From Variovorax paradoxus (GTDB lineage: Bacteria; Pseudomonadota; Gammaproteobacteria; Burkholderiales; Burkholderiaceae_C): a stretch of DNA of 64,000 nt. The notes beneath the pieces were generated by a model, which searched no databases, had not been told where the DNA came from, and worked only from the letters and a program-made list of their open reading frames with translations. The DNA is taken from the NCBI RefSeq assembly GCF_024734665.1, contig NZ_CP102931.1, positions 6,955,501 to 7,019,500 of the forward strand. Direction: 5' to 3'. Below are positions 35,741-44,457 of the stretch, one piece after another (positions within the stretch are counted from its first letter, which is position 1; each line of letters opens with the position of its first letter). A program made the translations under genes and the position numbers.

Positions 35741-37321
35741 ATGGCCACCATGGAAATCGAGTTCAAGTTCTGCATTCCCGCCGGCCGTCTTAAGGCCGTC
35801 GAAGCCGCCCTGAAGCGCGGCACCGTCGTGCGCACCCGCCTGCAGGCCCGCTATTTCGACACCGCCGACCAGCGGCTCGCTGCCGACGGCATGGTGCTGC
35901 GGCTGCGCAAGGAAGGCCGGCGCTGGGTGCAGACCGTGAAGGCCACCGGCGACAACGCGCTGCACCGGCTGGAGCACAACGTCGACCTGGGTACGGCGGC
36001 TGCGGCGCCGCAGATCGATCCGCAGCGCCATCAGGGCACGCCCGTGGGCGACCGGCTTTCGAAGCTGCTGGCCGAGGGCGGCGGCGCGCCGCTGGTCGAG
36101 CGGCAATCGACCGACATCGTGCGGCTCACGCGCGACGTGCGCGTCACCGGGCCCGCCGGCGCGGTGGTGGAGATGGCGCTCGACATCGGCAAGGTCGTCG
36201 CGCACGCGGGCACCCCCGAGCAGCGCGAATCACCGGTGTGTGAGCTGGAGCTCGAACTCAAGCGCGGCGACGTGCAGGGCCTGGTGTCGCTCGCGCGGCG
36301 CTGGTCGCAGCAGCATGGGCTGTGGTTCAGCACCGTGTCGAAGGCGGAACGCGGCGCGCGCCTGCTGGCGGCGCAGCAGACCGTGGAAGCCGTGAAGGCC
36401 GAAGCGCCACGCTTCGCAACGCAGCACCCCGACGGGCGGGCCGTGCAGCAGGCCGTGGTGGCATCGTGCCTGGCGCAGATGCTGCCCAATACCAGCGAGA
36501 TCGCTGCGGGGAGTACAGATGAAGAGCAGATCCACCAGCTGCGCATCGGCATCCGCCGGCTGCGCACGGCGTTGCGCGAGCTGCCGGAGCTGGGCCTGTT
36601 CGACGCGGCCGAATGGGAGCCGCCGCTCGTCGACGCCTTCCGCGCATTGGGCGCATTGCGCGACCGCGAACAGGTTGTGAAGCTGGCGCAGCCCCGGCTG
36701 CGCGAGGCCGGCGCGCCGGACTTCGATCCGCTGGCCGGCGACGACACGGCGGCCCACACGCCCTCGCCCGGTGACATCGTGCGCGCCCCGGCGTTCCAGA
36801 ACGTGCTCGTTTCGCTGATCGGCTTTACCGCTGCGAAGCCTGTGGAAGCCGCACCGGCGACCGTCGCCACTGAAGACGGCCCGGCAGTTCCTTCAGCACC
36901 CGCGCCCATCAACGCCAATGCCGTGCGCCGCCTGCTGCGCAAACGCCTGCAGCGCCTGCACAAACAGGTGCTGCGCGACGGCGAGCGCTTCGAGTCTCTC
37001 GACACCGAAAGCCAGCATCGCGTGCGCAAGCGGCTCAAGCGCCTGCGCTACCTCGCCGAATTCGTGGCGCCGCTGTTCGAGAAGGAAGACGGCAGCGCCG
37101 CCGCGCGCTACCTGAAGGCACTGCGCCCCGCGCAGGACGCGCTGGGCGAGTTCAACGACGAGGCCGTCGCGCTCGCGCTGTACCGCGAGGCCGTCGAGCG
37201 CGATGCGCGTGCGTGGTTTGCGGTGGGATGGTTCACCGCGCGGCATGCAGCCGGCGCGAAGGCCTGCCACAAGGCGCTGGCGAAGATCGAGGATGCGCCG
37301 CGGTTCTGGAAGAAGAACTGA
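35741..37321 (+). CDS. CYTH and CHAD domain protein
   Basis: A 526-residue two-domain protein. The N-terminal CYTH domain (about 1-205) starts MATMEIEFKF, with the ExExK motif, and has ARYFDTADQRL and GMVLRLRKEGRRWVQTVK: a triphosphate tunnel fold that hydrolyses inorganic triphosphate or similar compounds. The C-terminal CHAD domain (about 245-520) is helical with conserved basic residues: HQLRIGIRRLRTALRELPEL and HRVRKRLKRLRYLAEFVAPL. CHAD proteins bind polyphosphate. An alternative start lies 9 bp downstream. Together the domains suggest a polyphosphate-related role. The gene stands alone and converges on slyD. Confidence 0.93.
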   Translation: MATMEIEFKFCIPAGRLKAVEAALKRGTVVRTRLQARYFDTADQRLAADGMVLRLRKEGRRWVQTVKATGDNALHRLEHNVDLGTAAAAPQIDPQRHQGTPVGDRLSKLLAEGGGAPLVERQSTDIVRLTRDVRVTGPAGAVVEMALDIGKVVAHAGTPEQRESPVCELELELKRGDVQGLVSLARRWSQQHGLWFSTVSKAERGARLLAAQQTVEAVKAEAPRFATQHPDGRAVQQAVVASCLAQMLPNTSEIAAGSTDEEQIHQLRIGIRRLRTALRELPELGLFDAAEWEPPLVDAFRALGALRDREQVVKLAQPRLREAGAPDFDPLAGDDTAAHTPSPGDIVRAPAFQNVLVSLIGFTAAKPVEAAPATVATEDGPAVPSAPAPINANAVRRLLRKRLQRLHKQVLRDGERFESLDTESQHRVRKRLKRLRYLAEFVAPLFEKEDGSAAARYLKALRPAQDALGEFNDEAVALALYREAVERDARAWFAVGWFTARHAAGAKACHKALAKIEDAPRFWKKN

Positions 37322-37348
37322 CCGGCGGCCGGGGCGCCCCTCGGGGTG

Positions 37349-37825
37349 TCAGTGATGGTGCCCGTGCGCCCCATGCACATGCCGGTGCTCGATCTCCACC
37401 GGCAGCGCCGCACGCACGTCCGTCACCTGCAGGCTGAAGCGCAGTGCCTTGCCGGCCCACGGATGGTTGCCGTCGAGCAGCACGACCGGGCCCTTGATCT
37501 TCATCACGGTGAACACATGCTCGGTGCCGTCGTCGAGCCGGCCCTGCAACTGGCCGCCCACCTTCACGCCCGGCGGAAAGTCGGTCTTGGGAATGCTGCG
37601 CACCAGGGTCTCGTCGCGTTGGCCGAAGGCATCTTCGGGCGCGAGGTTCAGCACGGTCTGGTAGCCCTTTTCCTTGCCATCGAGCGCTTCCTCGATCTTG
37701 GGCAGCGTGTTCTCGTAGCCGCCATGCAGGTAGGCCATCGGCTCGGGGCTCGCCTCGATGAGCTTGCCCTGGGCGTCGGAGACCTTGTACTTGATGGTGA
37801 CGACGGTGTCTTTTTCGATTTTCAT
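37349..37825 (-). CDS. slyD: FKBP-type peptidyl-prolyl isomerase SlyD-like
   Basis: A 158-residue cytosolic SlyD-family chaperone/isomerase. An interrupted FKBP domain carries the IF insert: MKIEKDTVVTIKYKVSDAQG, then AYLHGGYENTLPKIEEALDG (isomerase site) and GNHPWAGKALRFSLQV. The C-terminus is a histidine cluster (EHRHVHGAHGHHH), which in SlyD binds nickel. The full-length IF domain separates it from FkpB/SlpA. It converges on the CYTH-CHAD gene with a 27-bp gap. Confidence 0.95.
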   Translation of the reverse strand: MKIEKDTVVTIKYKVSDAQGKLIEASPEPMAYLHGGYENTLPKIEEALDGKEKGYQTVLNLAPEDAFGQRDETLVRSIPKTDFPPGVKVGGQLQGRLDDGTEHVFTVMKIKGPVVLLDGNHPWAGKALRFSLQVTDVRAALPVEIEHRHVHGAHGHHH

Positions 37826-37864
37826 GGGGTGGCATTTTCAGTGGAAACGAAAAGGCGCTGGTGA

Positions 37865-38797
37865 CTAGGCCTTCCCGGAAGAGGAAAGCGACGGCTCCTG
37901 CAGCATGTCCATGTGGTCGAGCTTGCTCATCACCAGGTCGATGAACGCCGACACCGCCAGCGGCAGATGCTTGCGGCTGGGATACACCACGCTGAGCCCC
38001 CGGCCGGTGTACTCGTACTGCGGCAGCACCCGCACCAGCCGCCCTTCCTGTTCGTCGCGCGTCGCCATCGCCGGCGGCAACTGCGCAATGCCCAGCCCGG
38101 CCAGCGCCGCCTTGCGCAGTGCCTGCGCGGTGTTGCCGGTGAACCGGCCGGTGACCTGCACTTCTTCTTCCACGCCCCCGGGGCCCGTGAGGCGCCAGGT
38201 GGTGTGGCCGGCCGGGTGCGGTGGCGTCACGCAATCGTGGTCCGCCAGCTCCTGCAATGTTGCGGGTTCCCCGCGTTGCGCGATGTAGGCGGGGCTTGCG
38301 AGCAGGCCGCCGCTGCGGGTGGCCAGTCGCCGGCCGATGTAGCCTGAATCACGCAGCACGCCGCCGCGGAAGGCCACGTCGATCTGCTCCGCGATGAGGT
38401 CGGCGGCCGCGTCGCTGAGCACGAAGTCGAGCTTGACCAGCGGATGCGCGGCCAGGAAGTCGGACACCCATTCCATCGGGAAGAAATCGAAAAAATCCGC
38501 CGGCGCCGCCACCCGCACGAGGCCGCTGGGCTCCTGGCCTCCGGCCACCAGCGCCTGCCCGGCGGCCGCCAGCCCGTCGACCAGCCCCGCGCATCGGTCA
38601 TGAAAATCCTGCCCGGCGCTGGTCAGCGTGAGCTTGCGTGTCGAGCGCTGCATCAGCCGCGTGCCCAGTTGCGCTTCGAGCTGCTGGATGCGCCGGCTCA
38701 CGGTGTTGGGCGGCAGGCCCAGCCGCCGGGCCGCCTCGGCAAAGCTGCCGTGGCGCACCACCTGCACGAACATGGCGACGTCGTTGAGGTCGAACAT
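37865..38797 (-). CDS. LysR-family regulator of the DoxX-FMN reductase-pirin group
   Basis: A 310-residue LysR regulator from the ATG at 38797: MFDLNDVAMFVQVVRHGSFA, then helix-turn-helix AARRLGLPPNTVSRRIQQLE. It belongs to the CrgA-like group with an effector domain lacking firm ligand clues. It diverges from the DoxX gene at 38885 across 87 bp, and a palindrome with arms CGACT/AGTCG (38836-38854) lies midway. It therefore probably regulates the DoxX, FMN reductase and pirin genes, a set common in quinone or electrophile responses in related bacteria. Confidence 0.92.
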   Translation of the reverse strand: MFDLNDVAMFVQVVRHGSFAEAARRLGLPPNTVSRRIQQLEAQLGTRLMQRSTRKLTLTSAGQDFHDRCAGLVDGLAAAGQALVAGGQEPSGLVRVAAPADFFDFFPMEWVSDFLAAHPLVKLDFVLSDAAADLIAEQIDVAFRGGVLRDSGYIGRRLATRSGGLLASPAYIAQRGEPATLQELADHDCVTPPHPAGHTTWRLTGPGGVEEEVQVTGRFTGNTAQALRKAALAGLGIAQLPPAMATRDEQEGRLVRVLPQYEYTGRGLSVVYPSRKHLPLAVSAFIDLVMSKLDHMDMLQEPSLSSSGKA

Positions 38798-38835
38798 GGC
38801 GGGTTGATTCCTTCGGTTTGTGGACGAGTGCAATC

Positions 38836-38854
38836 CGACTCTACCGTCTAGTCG
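38836..38854. promoter_or_regulatory. LysR-type site before the DoxX operon
   Basis: CGACT-N9-AGTCG lies in the 87-bp divergent spacer, 39 bp from the LysR start and 31 bp from the DoxX start. Arms are short, so this is a tentative operator call. Confidence 0.4.
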
Positions 38855-38884
38855 ATCAATGGGTGCGTGCCTAACCTTATGCCC

Positions 38885-39271
38885 ATGACTTCTTCATCTA
38901 CTTCCTCTCCCATGCAGCGCCGCATCGTCTGGGGCGTTCGCATCCTGCTCGCGCTGGCTTTCGGCGCCGCCGGCGCTTCCAAGCTGGCGGGCGTGCCGCA
39001 GATGGTCCAGGTGTTCGACGCGATCGGCTTCGGCCAGTGGTTCCGCTACGTGACGGGCCTGGTCGAGGTCGGCGGCGCGCTGCTGCTGCTCGTGCCCGCA
39101 ACCGGCTTCTTCGGCGGCCTGCTGCTGGCCGCGACCATGGTCTGCGGCGTGGCCACGCACCTGGTGCTGATCGGTGGCAACCCCGCGCCGGCAATGGTGC
39201 TGGCGCTGCTGTCGGGCTTCGTCGCGTGGCGCCTGCGGCCCGAGTCCCTGCTTGCCGGCAAGGCCGCCTGA
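38885..39271 (+). CDS. DoxX family membrane protein
   Basis: A 128-residue inner-membrane protein with four transmembrane helices: RIVWGVRILLALAFGAAGAS, then YVTGLVEVGGALLLLVPATG, FFGGLLLAATMVCGVATHLV and PAMVLALLSGFVAW. The ATG at 38885 is chosen; ATG 38879 and GTG 38867 are also possible. DoxX family proteins are poorly known membrane partners of redox enzymes. It heads a same-strand group with an FMN reductase (37 bp on) and a pirin, apparently regulated by the divergent LysR. Confidence 0.88.
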   Translation: MTSSSTSSPMQRRIVWGVRILLALAFGAAGASKLAGVPQMVQVFDAIGFGQWFRYVTGLVEVGGALLLLVPATGFFGGLLLAATMVCGVATHLVLIGGNPAPAMVLALLSGFVAWRLRPESLLAGKAA

Positions 39272-39307
39272 CCCCTCTTTTCTTCATTCCTTCTTCCGGA
39301 GTACCCC

Positions 39308-39892
39308 ATGACTCAGCAACAACCCCGCATCGGCATCATCCTCGGCTCTACCCGCGAAGGCCGCTTCGGTGAAAAGCCCGCGCAATGGATCCACGAGATC
39401 GCGAAGCAGCGCGCCGACCTCGCCTTCGAGCTGGTCGACCTGCGCGACCATCCGTTGCCCTTCTTCAACGAGGCGGGCGCGCCGGCCTGGGGACCGGTGA
39501 AGAACGAGGCCGCGCAGCGCTGGCAAGCCAAGCTGGCCACCTTCGACGGCCTGGTCGTCGTCACGCCCGAATACAACCACGGCCCGAGCGCGGTGTTGAA
39601 GAACGCGATCGACTGGGCCTACAAGGAATTCATCCGCAAGCCGATCGGCTTCGTGGGCTACGGAGGCGTGGGCGCGGCACGGGCCGTGGAGCAGCTGCGG
39701 CTGGTCGCGGTCGAGATGCAGATGGCGCCAGTGCGCAACGCCGTGCACATCGGCATGGTCGAGTTCCTCGGCATCTGGCAGCAGGGCAAGAGCTTCGACG
39801 ACTTCCCGCACCTCGCGCAGTCAGCCACTGGCATGCTCGACGACATCGCATGGTGGGCCAAGGCGCTGAAGACGGCGAGGGAGGCTGTATGA
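39308..39892 (+). CDS. NADPH-dependent FMN reductase family protein
   Basis: A 194-residue flavodoxin-like quinone/azo/chromate reductase type. FMN phosphate loop: GIILGSTREGRFGEKPAQWI (residues 8-27). FMN/active-site loop: TPEYNHGPSAVLKNAIDWAY. It likely reduces quinones using NAD(P)H in two-electron steps; chromate reduction is a frequent side activity. A CCGGAG site precedes the ATG. Its stop overlaps the pirin start by 4 bp, so the two are coupled. Confidence 0.92.
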   Translation: MTQQQPRIGIILGSTREGRFGEKPAQWIHEIAKQRADLAFELVDLRDHPLPFFNEAGAPAWGPVKNEAAQRWQAKLATFDGLVVVTPEYNHGPSAVLKNAIDWAYKEFIRKPIGFVGYGGVGAARAVEQLRLVAVEMQMAPVRNAVHIGMVEFLGIWQQGKSFDDFPHLAQSATGMLDDIAWWAKALKTAREAV

Positions 39893-40758
39893 CCACCACC
39901 GCTGTAGAAACGCTGGCCCGCGCGATCATCTACCGCACGCGCGGTTCGCAGCATGGCGGAATCGTGCGGCTGATGAGCCCCGGCGACCTGGGCGAGTTTC
40001 TCAAGCCCTTCGTGTTCCTCGACCTCTTCGGCTTCGACATCACGGGCGGCCACAAGGGCTTCGGCCTGCACCCTCACTCGGGCATCGCCACGCTCACTTA
40101 TCTGATCGAGGGCGACACGCTCTATGAGGACACGACCGGCGAACAAGGCACGCTGCTTGGCGGCGGCGTGGAGTGGATGCGCGCCGGCAACGGCGTGTGG
40201 CACACCGGCGGACCCGCGCCGGGCGTGAAGCGCGTGCGCGGCTTCCAGCTGTGGGTGGCTCTGCCCGCCTCGGAAGAGAACGCACCGGCGCAAAGCATGT
40301 ACCTCGCGCCCTCGCAGGTGCCGCAGGAAGGCCCGGCGCGCGTGCTGCTCGGGCGCTACGGCGCGGCGCAGAGCGCCATTGCGGCGCCGGCTCCGATCAA
40401 CTACCTGGCCGTGCAACTGGAAGACGGCGAGCGCTGGAGCTACGTGCCGCCCGCCGGCCACACGGTGGGCTGGGTTGCGGTCAACGAAGGCGCGCTCGAA
40501 ACAGGCGACCAAACAGGCGATCAAACAGGCGGCCCCATCGGCGCCGGCGAACTCGCGGTGTTCGAGGAGTCGAGCGCGGTCATCGACTTCGTGGCCCGCG
40601 GCGACACGTCCTTCGTGCTGGGCTCGGCTGTGAAGCACCCGCACGAGCTGGTGATGGGCCACTACTCGGTGCACACCAGCCGGGCGACGCTCGACCAGGG
40701 CGAGGCCGAAATCCGGCGCATCGGCGCACGGCTGCGTCAGGAAGGCCGCCTGCCCTAG
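39889..40758 (+). CDS. Pirin family protein (second of two)
   Basis: A 289-residue pirin from the overlapping ATG at 39889 (MTTTAVETLARAIIYRTRGS). The N-terminal cupin has the iron-site histidines in FGLHPHSGIATLTYLIEG and GNGVWHTGGPAP. The C-terminal pirin_C region includes VKHPHELVMGHYSVHTS. It is about 60 residues shorter than the pirin at 22149-23207. An in-frame 12-bp repeat (40499-40534) encodes ETGD-QTGD-QTGG in a loop between the cupins. The context with FMN reductase and DoxX suggests a role in quinone or flavonoid metabolism, by inference. Confidence 0.93.
   Translation: MTTTAVETLARAIIYRTRGSQHGGIVRLMSPGDLGEFLKPFVFLDLFGFDITGGHKGFGLHPHSGIATLTYLIEGDTLYEDTTGEQGTLLGGGVEWMRAGNGVWHTGGPAPGVKRVRGFQLWVALPASEENAPAQSMYLAPSQVPQEGPARVLLGRYGAAQSAIAAPAPINYLAVQLEDGERWSYVPPAGHTVGWVAVNEGALETGDQTGDQTGGPIGAGELAVFEESSAVIDFVARGDTSFVLGSAVKHPHELVMGHYSVHTSRATLDQGEAEIRRIGARLRQEGRLP
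40499..40534 (+). repeat. In-frame 12-bp tandem repeat in pirin gene
   Basis: Three units of the form AAACAGGCGRYC follow each other without gap, giving the peptide ETGD-QTGD-QTGG. The in-frame unit length allows copy-number change without frameshift. Confidence 0.85.
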
Positions 40759-40802
40759 CACCCCATCGGTGCGCCCGGGCGCACGAACGACAGCCTTCAA
40801 CC

Positions 40803-40846
40803 ACGCCGGTGGCGCGCATTTTCGGGTGCGCGCCGCCGGCGTTTTT
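40803..40846 (+). terminator. Intrinsic terminator after pirin operon
   Basis: A 16-bp stem with one G-U pair (40803-40818 against 40827-40842), loop TTTTCGGG and five T at the end of the stem. It closes the DoxX-FMN reductase-pirin operon. The rest of the 266-bp spacer to 41025 shows no gene. Confidence 0.85.
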
Positions 40847-41024
40847 GCGTTCTGCCCTCTGAGCGGCACCGGTCTGGAGGGCCACCCAAGGGCTTACCCC
40901 ATCACGCGGGCCCGCATATTGCTTAAGACTGTCGCTGGTTGACTGTCGACAGCTCGCAGTCAATCCGACGAACCCACCAACAAGGCAAGGCCCGCCCGGC
41001 CGGGCCTGTGAAAAGGAACGCGAT

Positions 41025-41816
41025 ATGCAACTGCACGCAGTGGACCGAAAGGCCCCGCCCGTCTCAGACGCCGAGCGCCAGGTCCGACAAGACCTGGCCG
41101 CGGCCTACCGGCTGGTGGCGCACTACGGCATGGACGACAGCATCTACACGCACATCTCCGCGCGTGTGCCGGGAACCGAAGACCAGTTCCTGATCAACCC
41201 CTTCGGCATGCTGTTTCGCGACATCACGGCCTCGTCGCTGGTCAAGATCGACCTGGAAGGCCGCATCCTCGACGACTCGCCCTACGACGTGAACCCGGCC
41301 GGCTTCACCATTCACAGCGCGGTGCACGCGGCGCGCCACGACGCGGCCTGCGTGCTGCACACCCACACCGTGGCGGGCGTGGCGGTGTCGTCGCTGGCCG
41401 GCGGGCTGCAGCCCTGCAACCAGTGGGCGCTGCAGTTCTATCAGCGCGTGGTCTATCACGACTTCGAGGGCATCGCGCTCGACCCCGAGGAGCGCGAGCG
41501 CCTCGTGGCCGACCTGGGCCCGACGGCGCGTGCGCTCATCCTGCGCAACCACGGCCTGGTGACGCTGGGCCGCACGGTGTCGGAAGCCTTCATCCTGATG
41601 CTGAACCTGGAGCGTGCCTGCCGCGTGCAGGTGGCCATCCAGTCGAGCGGCCTGCCGGTGTACCCGGTGCCGGCCGAGGTCTGCGAAAAGACCGCGCAGC
41701 AGTACGAGGCCGGCGGCGGCAGCTACCTGCCCGGCCAATCCGACCCGAACGCGCGCGAATGGCGCGCGATGCTGCAGCGCATCGAGCCCGCACCGGCCAC
41801 GTCGTTCCGCGACTGA
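41025..41816 (+). CDS. Class II aldolase/adducin family protein
   Basis: A 263-residue zinc-type aldolase family protein. It has a histidine cluster in VLHTHTVAGVAV, the acidic region YHDFEGIALDPEERERLV, and the late NHGLVTLGRTVSEAFILMLN. Family members cleave aldol bonds of phosphosugars or act as decarboxylase-like enzymes on other acids; the exact reaction here is not known. An AAAAGGAACG site precedes the ATG. It opens the long same-strand run that includes a Dpp-type importer, hydroxyacid dehydrogenase and aminotransferase, and it is only 78 bp upstream of the importer's receptor gene. Confidence 0.88.
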   Translation: MQLHAVDRKAPPVSDAERQVRQDLAAAYRLVAHYGMDDSIYTHISARVPGTEDQFLINPFGMLFRDITASSLVKIDLEGRILDDSPYDVNPAGFTIHSAVHAARHDAACVLHTHTVAGVAVSSLAGGLQPCNQWALQFYQRVVYHDFEGIALDPEERERLVADLGPTARALILRNHGLVTLGRTVSEAFILMLNLERACRVQVAIQSSGLPVYPVPAEVCEKTAQQYEAGGGSYLPGQSDPNAREWRAMLQRIEPAPATSFRD

Positions 41817-41894
41817 GCCGCCCCGCTTTCCTTTCCCCTCCCGTCCCCCTGACCCTGTCCACCACCTCGAAAGAGCCAGAAGGAGTTCGCCCTC

Positions 41895-43463
41895 ATGAAA
41901 CGTCGCAACCTCATCCAGATGGGTGCCGCTGCCACCGCCGGCCTGACGCTGGCCGGCGTTCCCCTGCATCTTCTGGCCGCGGGCAGGAAGGGCGGCGTGA
42001 TCAACGCCGTCGTCCAGCCGGAGCCGCCGGGGCTGATGCTGGGCATCACGCAGAACGGCCCCACGCAGATGATCTCCGGCAACATCTACGAAGGCCTGCT
42101 GCGCTACGACGAGAAGATCACGCCGCTGCCCTCGCTGGCCACCGCGTGGACCGTCAACAAGGAAGGCACGCTCTACACCTTCAAGCTCAAGCCCGGCGTC
42201 ACCTGGCATGACGGCAAGCCCTTCACCTCGGCCGACGTGGTGTTCTCGGCCGACGTGTTCCTGCGCAAGACGCATGCGCGCCTGCGGGCCAACCTGGCTG
42301 CGGTGGAAAGCATCCGCGCGGTCGATCCGCTCACGGTCGAGTTCAAGCTCAAGTACCCCTTCGGCCCCTTCATCGGCATCTTCGAGGTCGGCAGCATGCC
42401 GATGATCCCGAAGCACATCTACGAAGGCACCGACTTCGCGACCAACCCCGCCAATGCCACGCCCATCGGCACCGGGCCGTTCAAGTTCAAGGAATGGGTC
42501 AAGGGCTCGTACATCCAGCTCGTGGCCAACGACAAGTACCACGTCAAAGATGTGCCGTTGGTCGACAGCGTCTACTTCCACGTGATTCCCGACGCGGCCT
42601 CGCGCGCCGCGGCCTTCGAATCAGGCAAGGTCGACCTGGTGCCCGGCGGCGCGGTCGAGTACTTCGACGTGCAGCGCCTGTCCAAGCTGCCGGGCGTCGC
42701 GGTCACCACCAAGGGCTGGGAGTTCTTCGCGCCGCATTCGTGGCTGTGGCTGAACAACCGCAAGGCGCCGATGGACAACATCAAGTTCCGCCAGGCCGTG
42801 ATGTTCGCCATCGACCGCGAGGCCATGGCCAAGATCGCATGGCAGGGCTTCGCCAAGCCCGCCACCGGCCCCTTCAACAGCAACATCAAGTTCTACAGCA
42901 CCGACGTTGCCAAGTACCCGCGCAACGTGGAAACGGCCAAGAAGCTGCTCGCCGAATCGGGCTACAAGGGCGAGACGCTGCGGCTGCTGCCGCTGCCCTA
43001 CGGCGAGACCTGGTCGCGGCAGGCCGAGATCCTCAAGCAGAACCTGGCCCAGGCCGGCATCAAGGTCGAGATGACCGCCACCGACGTGGCCGGCTGGAAC
43101 CAGCGCCTGAACGACTGGGACTACGACCTCGCCTTCACCTACGTCTACCAGTACGGTGACCCGGCGCTGGGCGTGGCGCGCAACTACACCACCGCCAACA
43201 TCGCCAAGGGCTCGCCCTTCAACAACGTCGAAGGCTATTCCAACCCGAAGATCGACGAGCTGTTCGATTCCGGCGCGCGCGAGACCGACCCCGAGAAGCG
43301 CAAGGCCATCTACCTGCAGGCGCAGAAGATCCTGCTCGACGAGGTGCCCGTGGCCTGGCTGTTGGAGCTCAACTTCCCGACGCTCTACCGCACCAAGCTC
43401 AGCAACATCGTGAGCTCGGGCATCGGCCTCAACGACAGCCTCGGCAACGCAAGCGTCGGCTGA
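41895..43463 (+). CDS. Dpp/Opp-type periplasmic binding protein (SBP family 5)
   Basis: A 522-residue oligopeptide/dipeptide-type receptor. The leader MKRRNLIQMGAAATAGLTL is Tat-like (twin arginine, short hydrophobic core). Family-5 features follow: GLLRYDEKITPLPSLATAWT, LKPGVTWHDGKPFTSADVVF and GTGPFKFKEWVKGS. Family members bind peptides, nickel, opines or sugar-acids, so ligand is not fixed. AAGGAG precedes the ATG. The complete importer (two permeases and a double ATPase) follows directly. Confidence 0.92.
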   Translation: MKRRNLIQMGAAATAGLTLAGVPLHLLAAGRKGGVINAVVQPEPPGLMLGITQNGPTQMISGNIYEGLLRYDEKITPLPSLATAWTVNKEGTLYTFKLKPGVTWHDGKPFTSADVVFSADVFLRKTHARLRANLAAVESIRAVDPLTVEFKLKYPFGPFIGIFEVGSMPMIPKHIYEGTDFATNPANATPIGTGPFKFKEWVKGSYIQLVANDKYHVKDVPLVDSVYFHVIPDAASRAAAFESGKVDLVPGGAVEYFDVQRLSKLPGVAVTTKGWEFFAPHSWLWLNNRKAPMDNIKFRQAVMFAIDREAMAKIAWQGFAKPATGPFNSNIKFYSTDVAKYPRNVETAKKLLAESGYKGETLRLLPLPYGETWSRQAEILKQNLAQAGIKVEMTATDVAGWNQRLNDWDYDLAFTYVYQYGDPALGVARNYTTANIAKGSPFNNVEGYSNPKIDELFDSGARETDPEKRKAIYLQAQKILLDEVPVAWLLELNFPTLYRTKLSNIVSSGIGLNDSLGNASVG

Positions 43464-43482
43464 CGCACGGAGTGACGACCGA

Positions 43483-44457
43483 ATGAAACGTACGCAGTTC
43501 ATGTTGACCCGCGTGCTGCAGGGCCTGGTGGCGATCCTGCTGATTGCGACGGTCAACTTCATGCTGGTGCGCGCCGCGCCGGGCGATCCGGTGTCGGTGC
43601 TGGCCGGCGAGGCCGGCGCGTCCGACCCGCAGTTCGTGGCGCAGCTGCGCGCGCAGTTCGGGCTCGACCAGCCGCTGTCGACGCAGCTCGCCACCTACGT
43701 CGGCAAGGTGGTGCGGCTCGACCTTGGCTACTCGTACCGCCAGCAGCAGCCGGTGTTGAAGCTCATCATGGACCGGCTGCCCGCCACGCTGCTGCTCACC
43801 GGCACGGCCTTCGCGCTCTCGCTGCTCTTCGGCATCACGCTGGGTGCGCTCTCGGCGCGGCGCGCGGGCACATGGGTCGACAGCGCCATCACTGTGGTGG
43901 CGCTGCTGTTCTATGCCACGCCGCTGTACTGGCTCGCGCTGATGGCGGTGCTGGTGTTCACGGTGCAGCTCGAATGGCTGCCGGGCTTCGGCCTCATGAC
44001 CGTGGGCTCGGGCCACACCGGCTTTGCGCTGGCGCTCGACGTGGCAAAGCACCTGGTGCTGCCGGCGCTCACGCTCGCGCTGTTCTACATGGCCGTCTAC
44101 GCACGCATGACGCGCGCCGCGATGCTCGAGGTGGCGCAGATGGACTTCGTGAAGACCGCGCGCGCCAAGGGCGTGAAGCCCGGCCGCATCCTGCGCGCGC
44201 ACGTGCTGCGCAACGCGCTGCTGCCGGTGGTCACGCTGGCGGGCATCCAGGCCGGCGGGATGATCGGCGGCGCCGTGCTCACCGAGACCGTGTTCGCCTG
44301 GCCCGGCATCGGCCGCCTGATGTTCGACGCGCTGCTGCAGCGCGACTACAGCCTGCTGCTCGGAGCCTTCCTGGTGACGGCGGCGATGGCCGTGCTCTTC
44401 AATCTCATCACCGACCTGGTCTACACCCTGGTCGACCCGCGGATCGAGCTGACATGA
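43483..44457 (+). CDS. Dpp/Opp-type ABC permease, first subunit (DppB-like)
   Basis: A 324-residue inner-membrane permease with about six transmembrane helices and the family start LTRVLQGLVAILLIATVNFM. The LRAQFGLDQPLSTQ segment and the EAA loop region DFVKTARAKGVKPGRILRAH are typical of DppB. The N-terminal helix is followed by a periplasmic loop as in all DppB proteins. It follows the receptor by 19 bp and overlaps the next permease gene by 4 bp. Confidence 0.95.
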   Translation: MKRTQFMLTRVLQGLVAILLIATVNFMLVRAAPGDPVSVLAGEAGASDPQFVAQLRAQFGLDQPLSTQLATYVGKVVRLDLGYSYRQQQPVLKLIMDRLPATLLLTGTAFALSLLFGITLGALSARRAGTWVDSAITVVALLFYATPLYWLALMAVLVFTVQLEWLPGFGLMTVGSGHTGFALALDVAKHLVLPALTLALFYMAVYARMTRAAMLEVAQMDFVKTARAKGVKPGRILRAHVLRNALLPVVTLAGIQAGGMIGGAVLTETVFAWPGIGRLMFDALLQRDYSLLLGAFLVTAAMAVLFNLITDLVYTLVDPRIELT

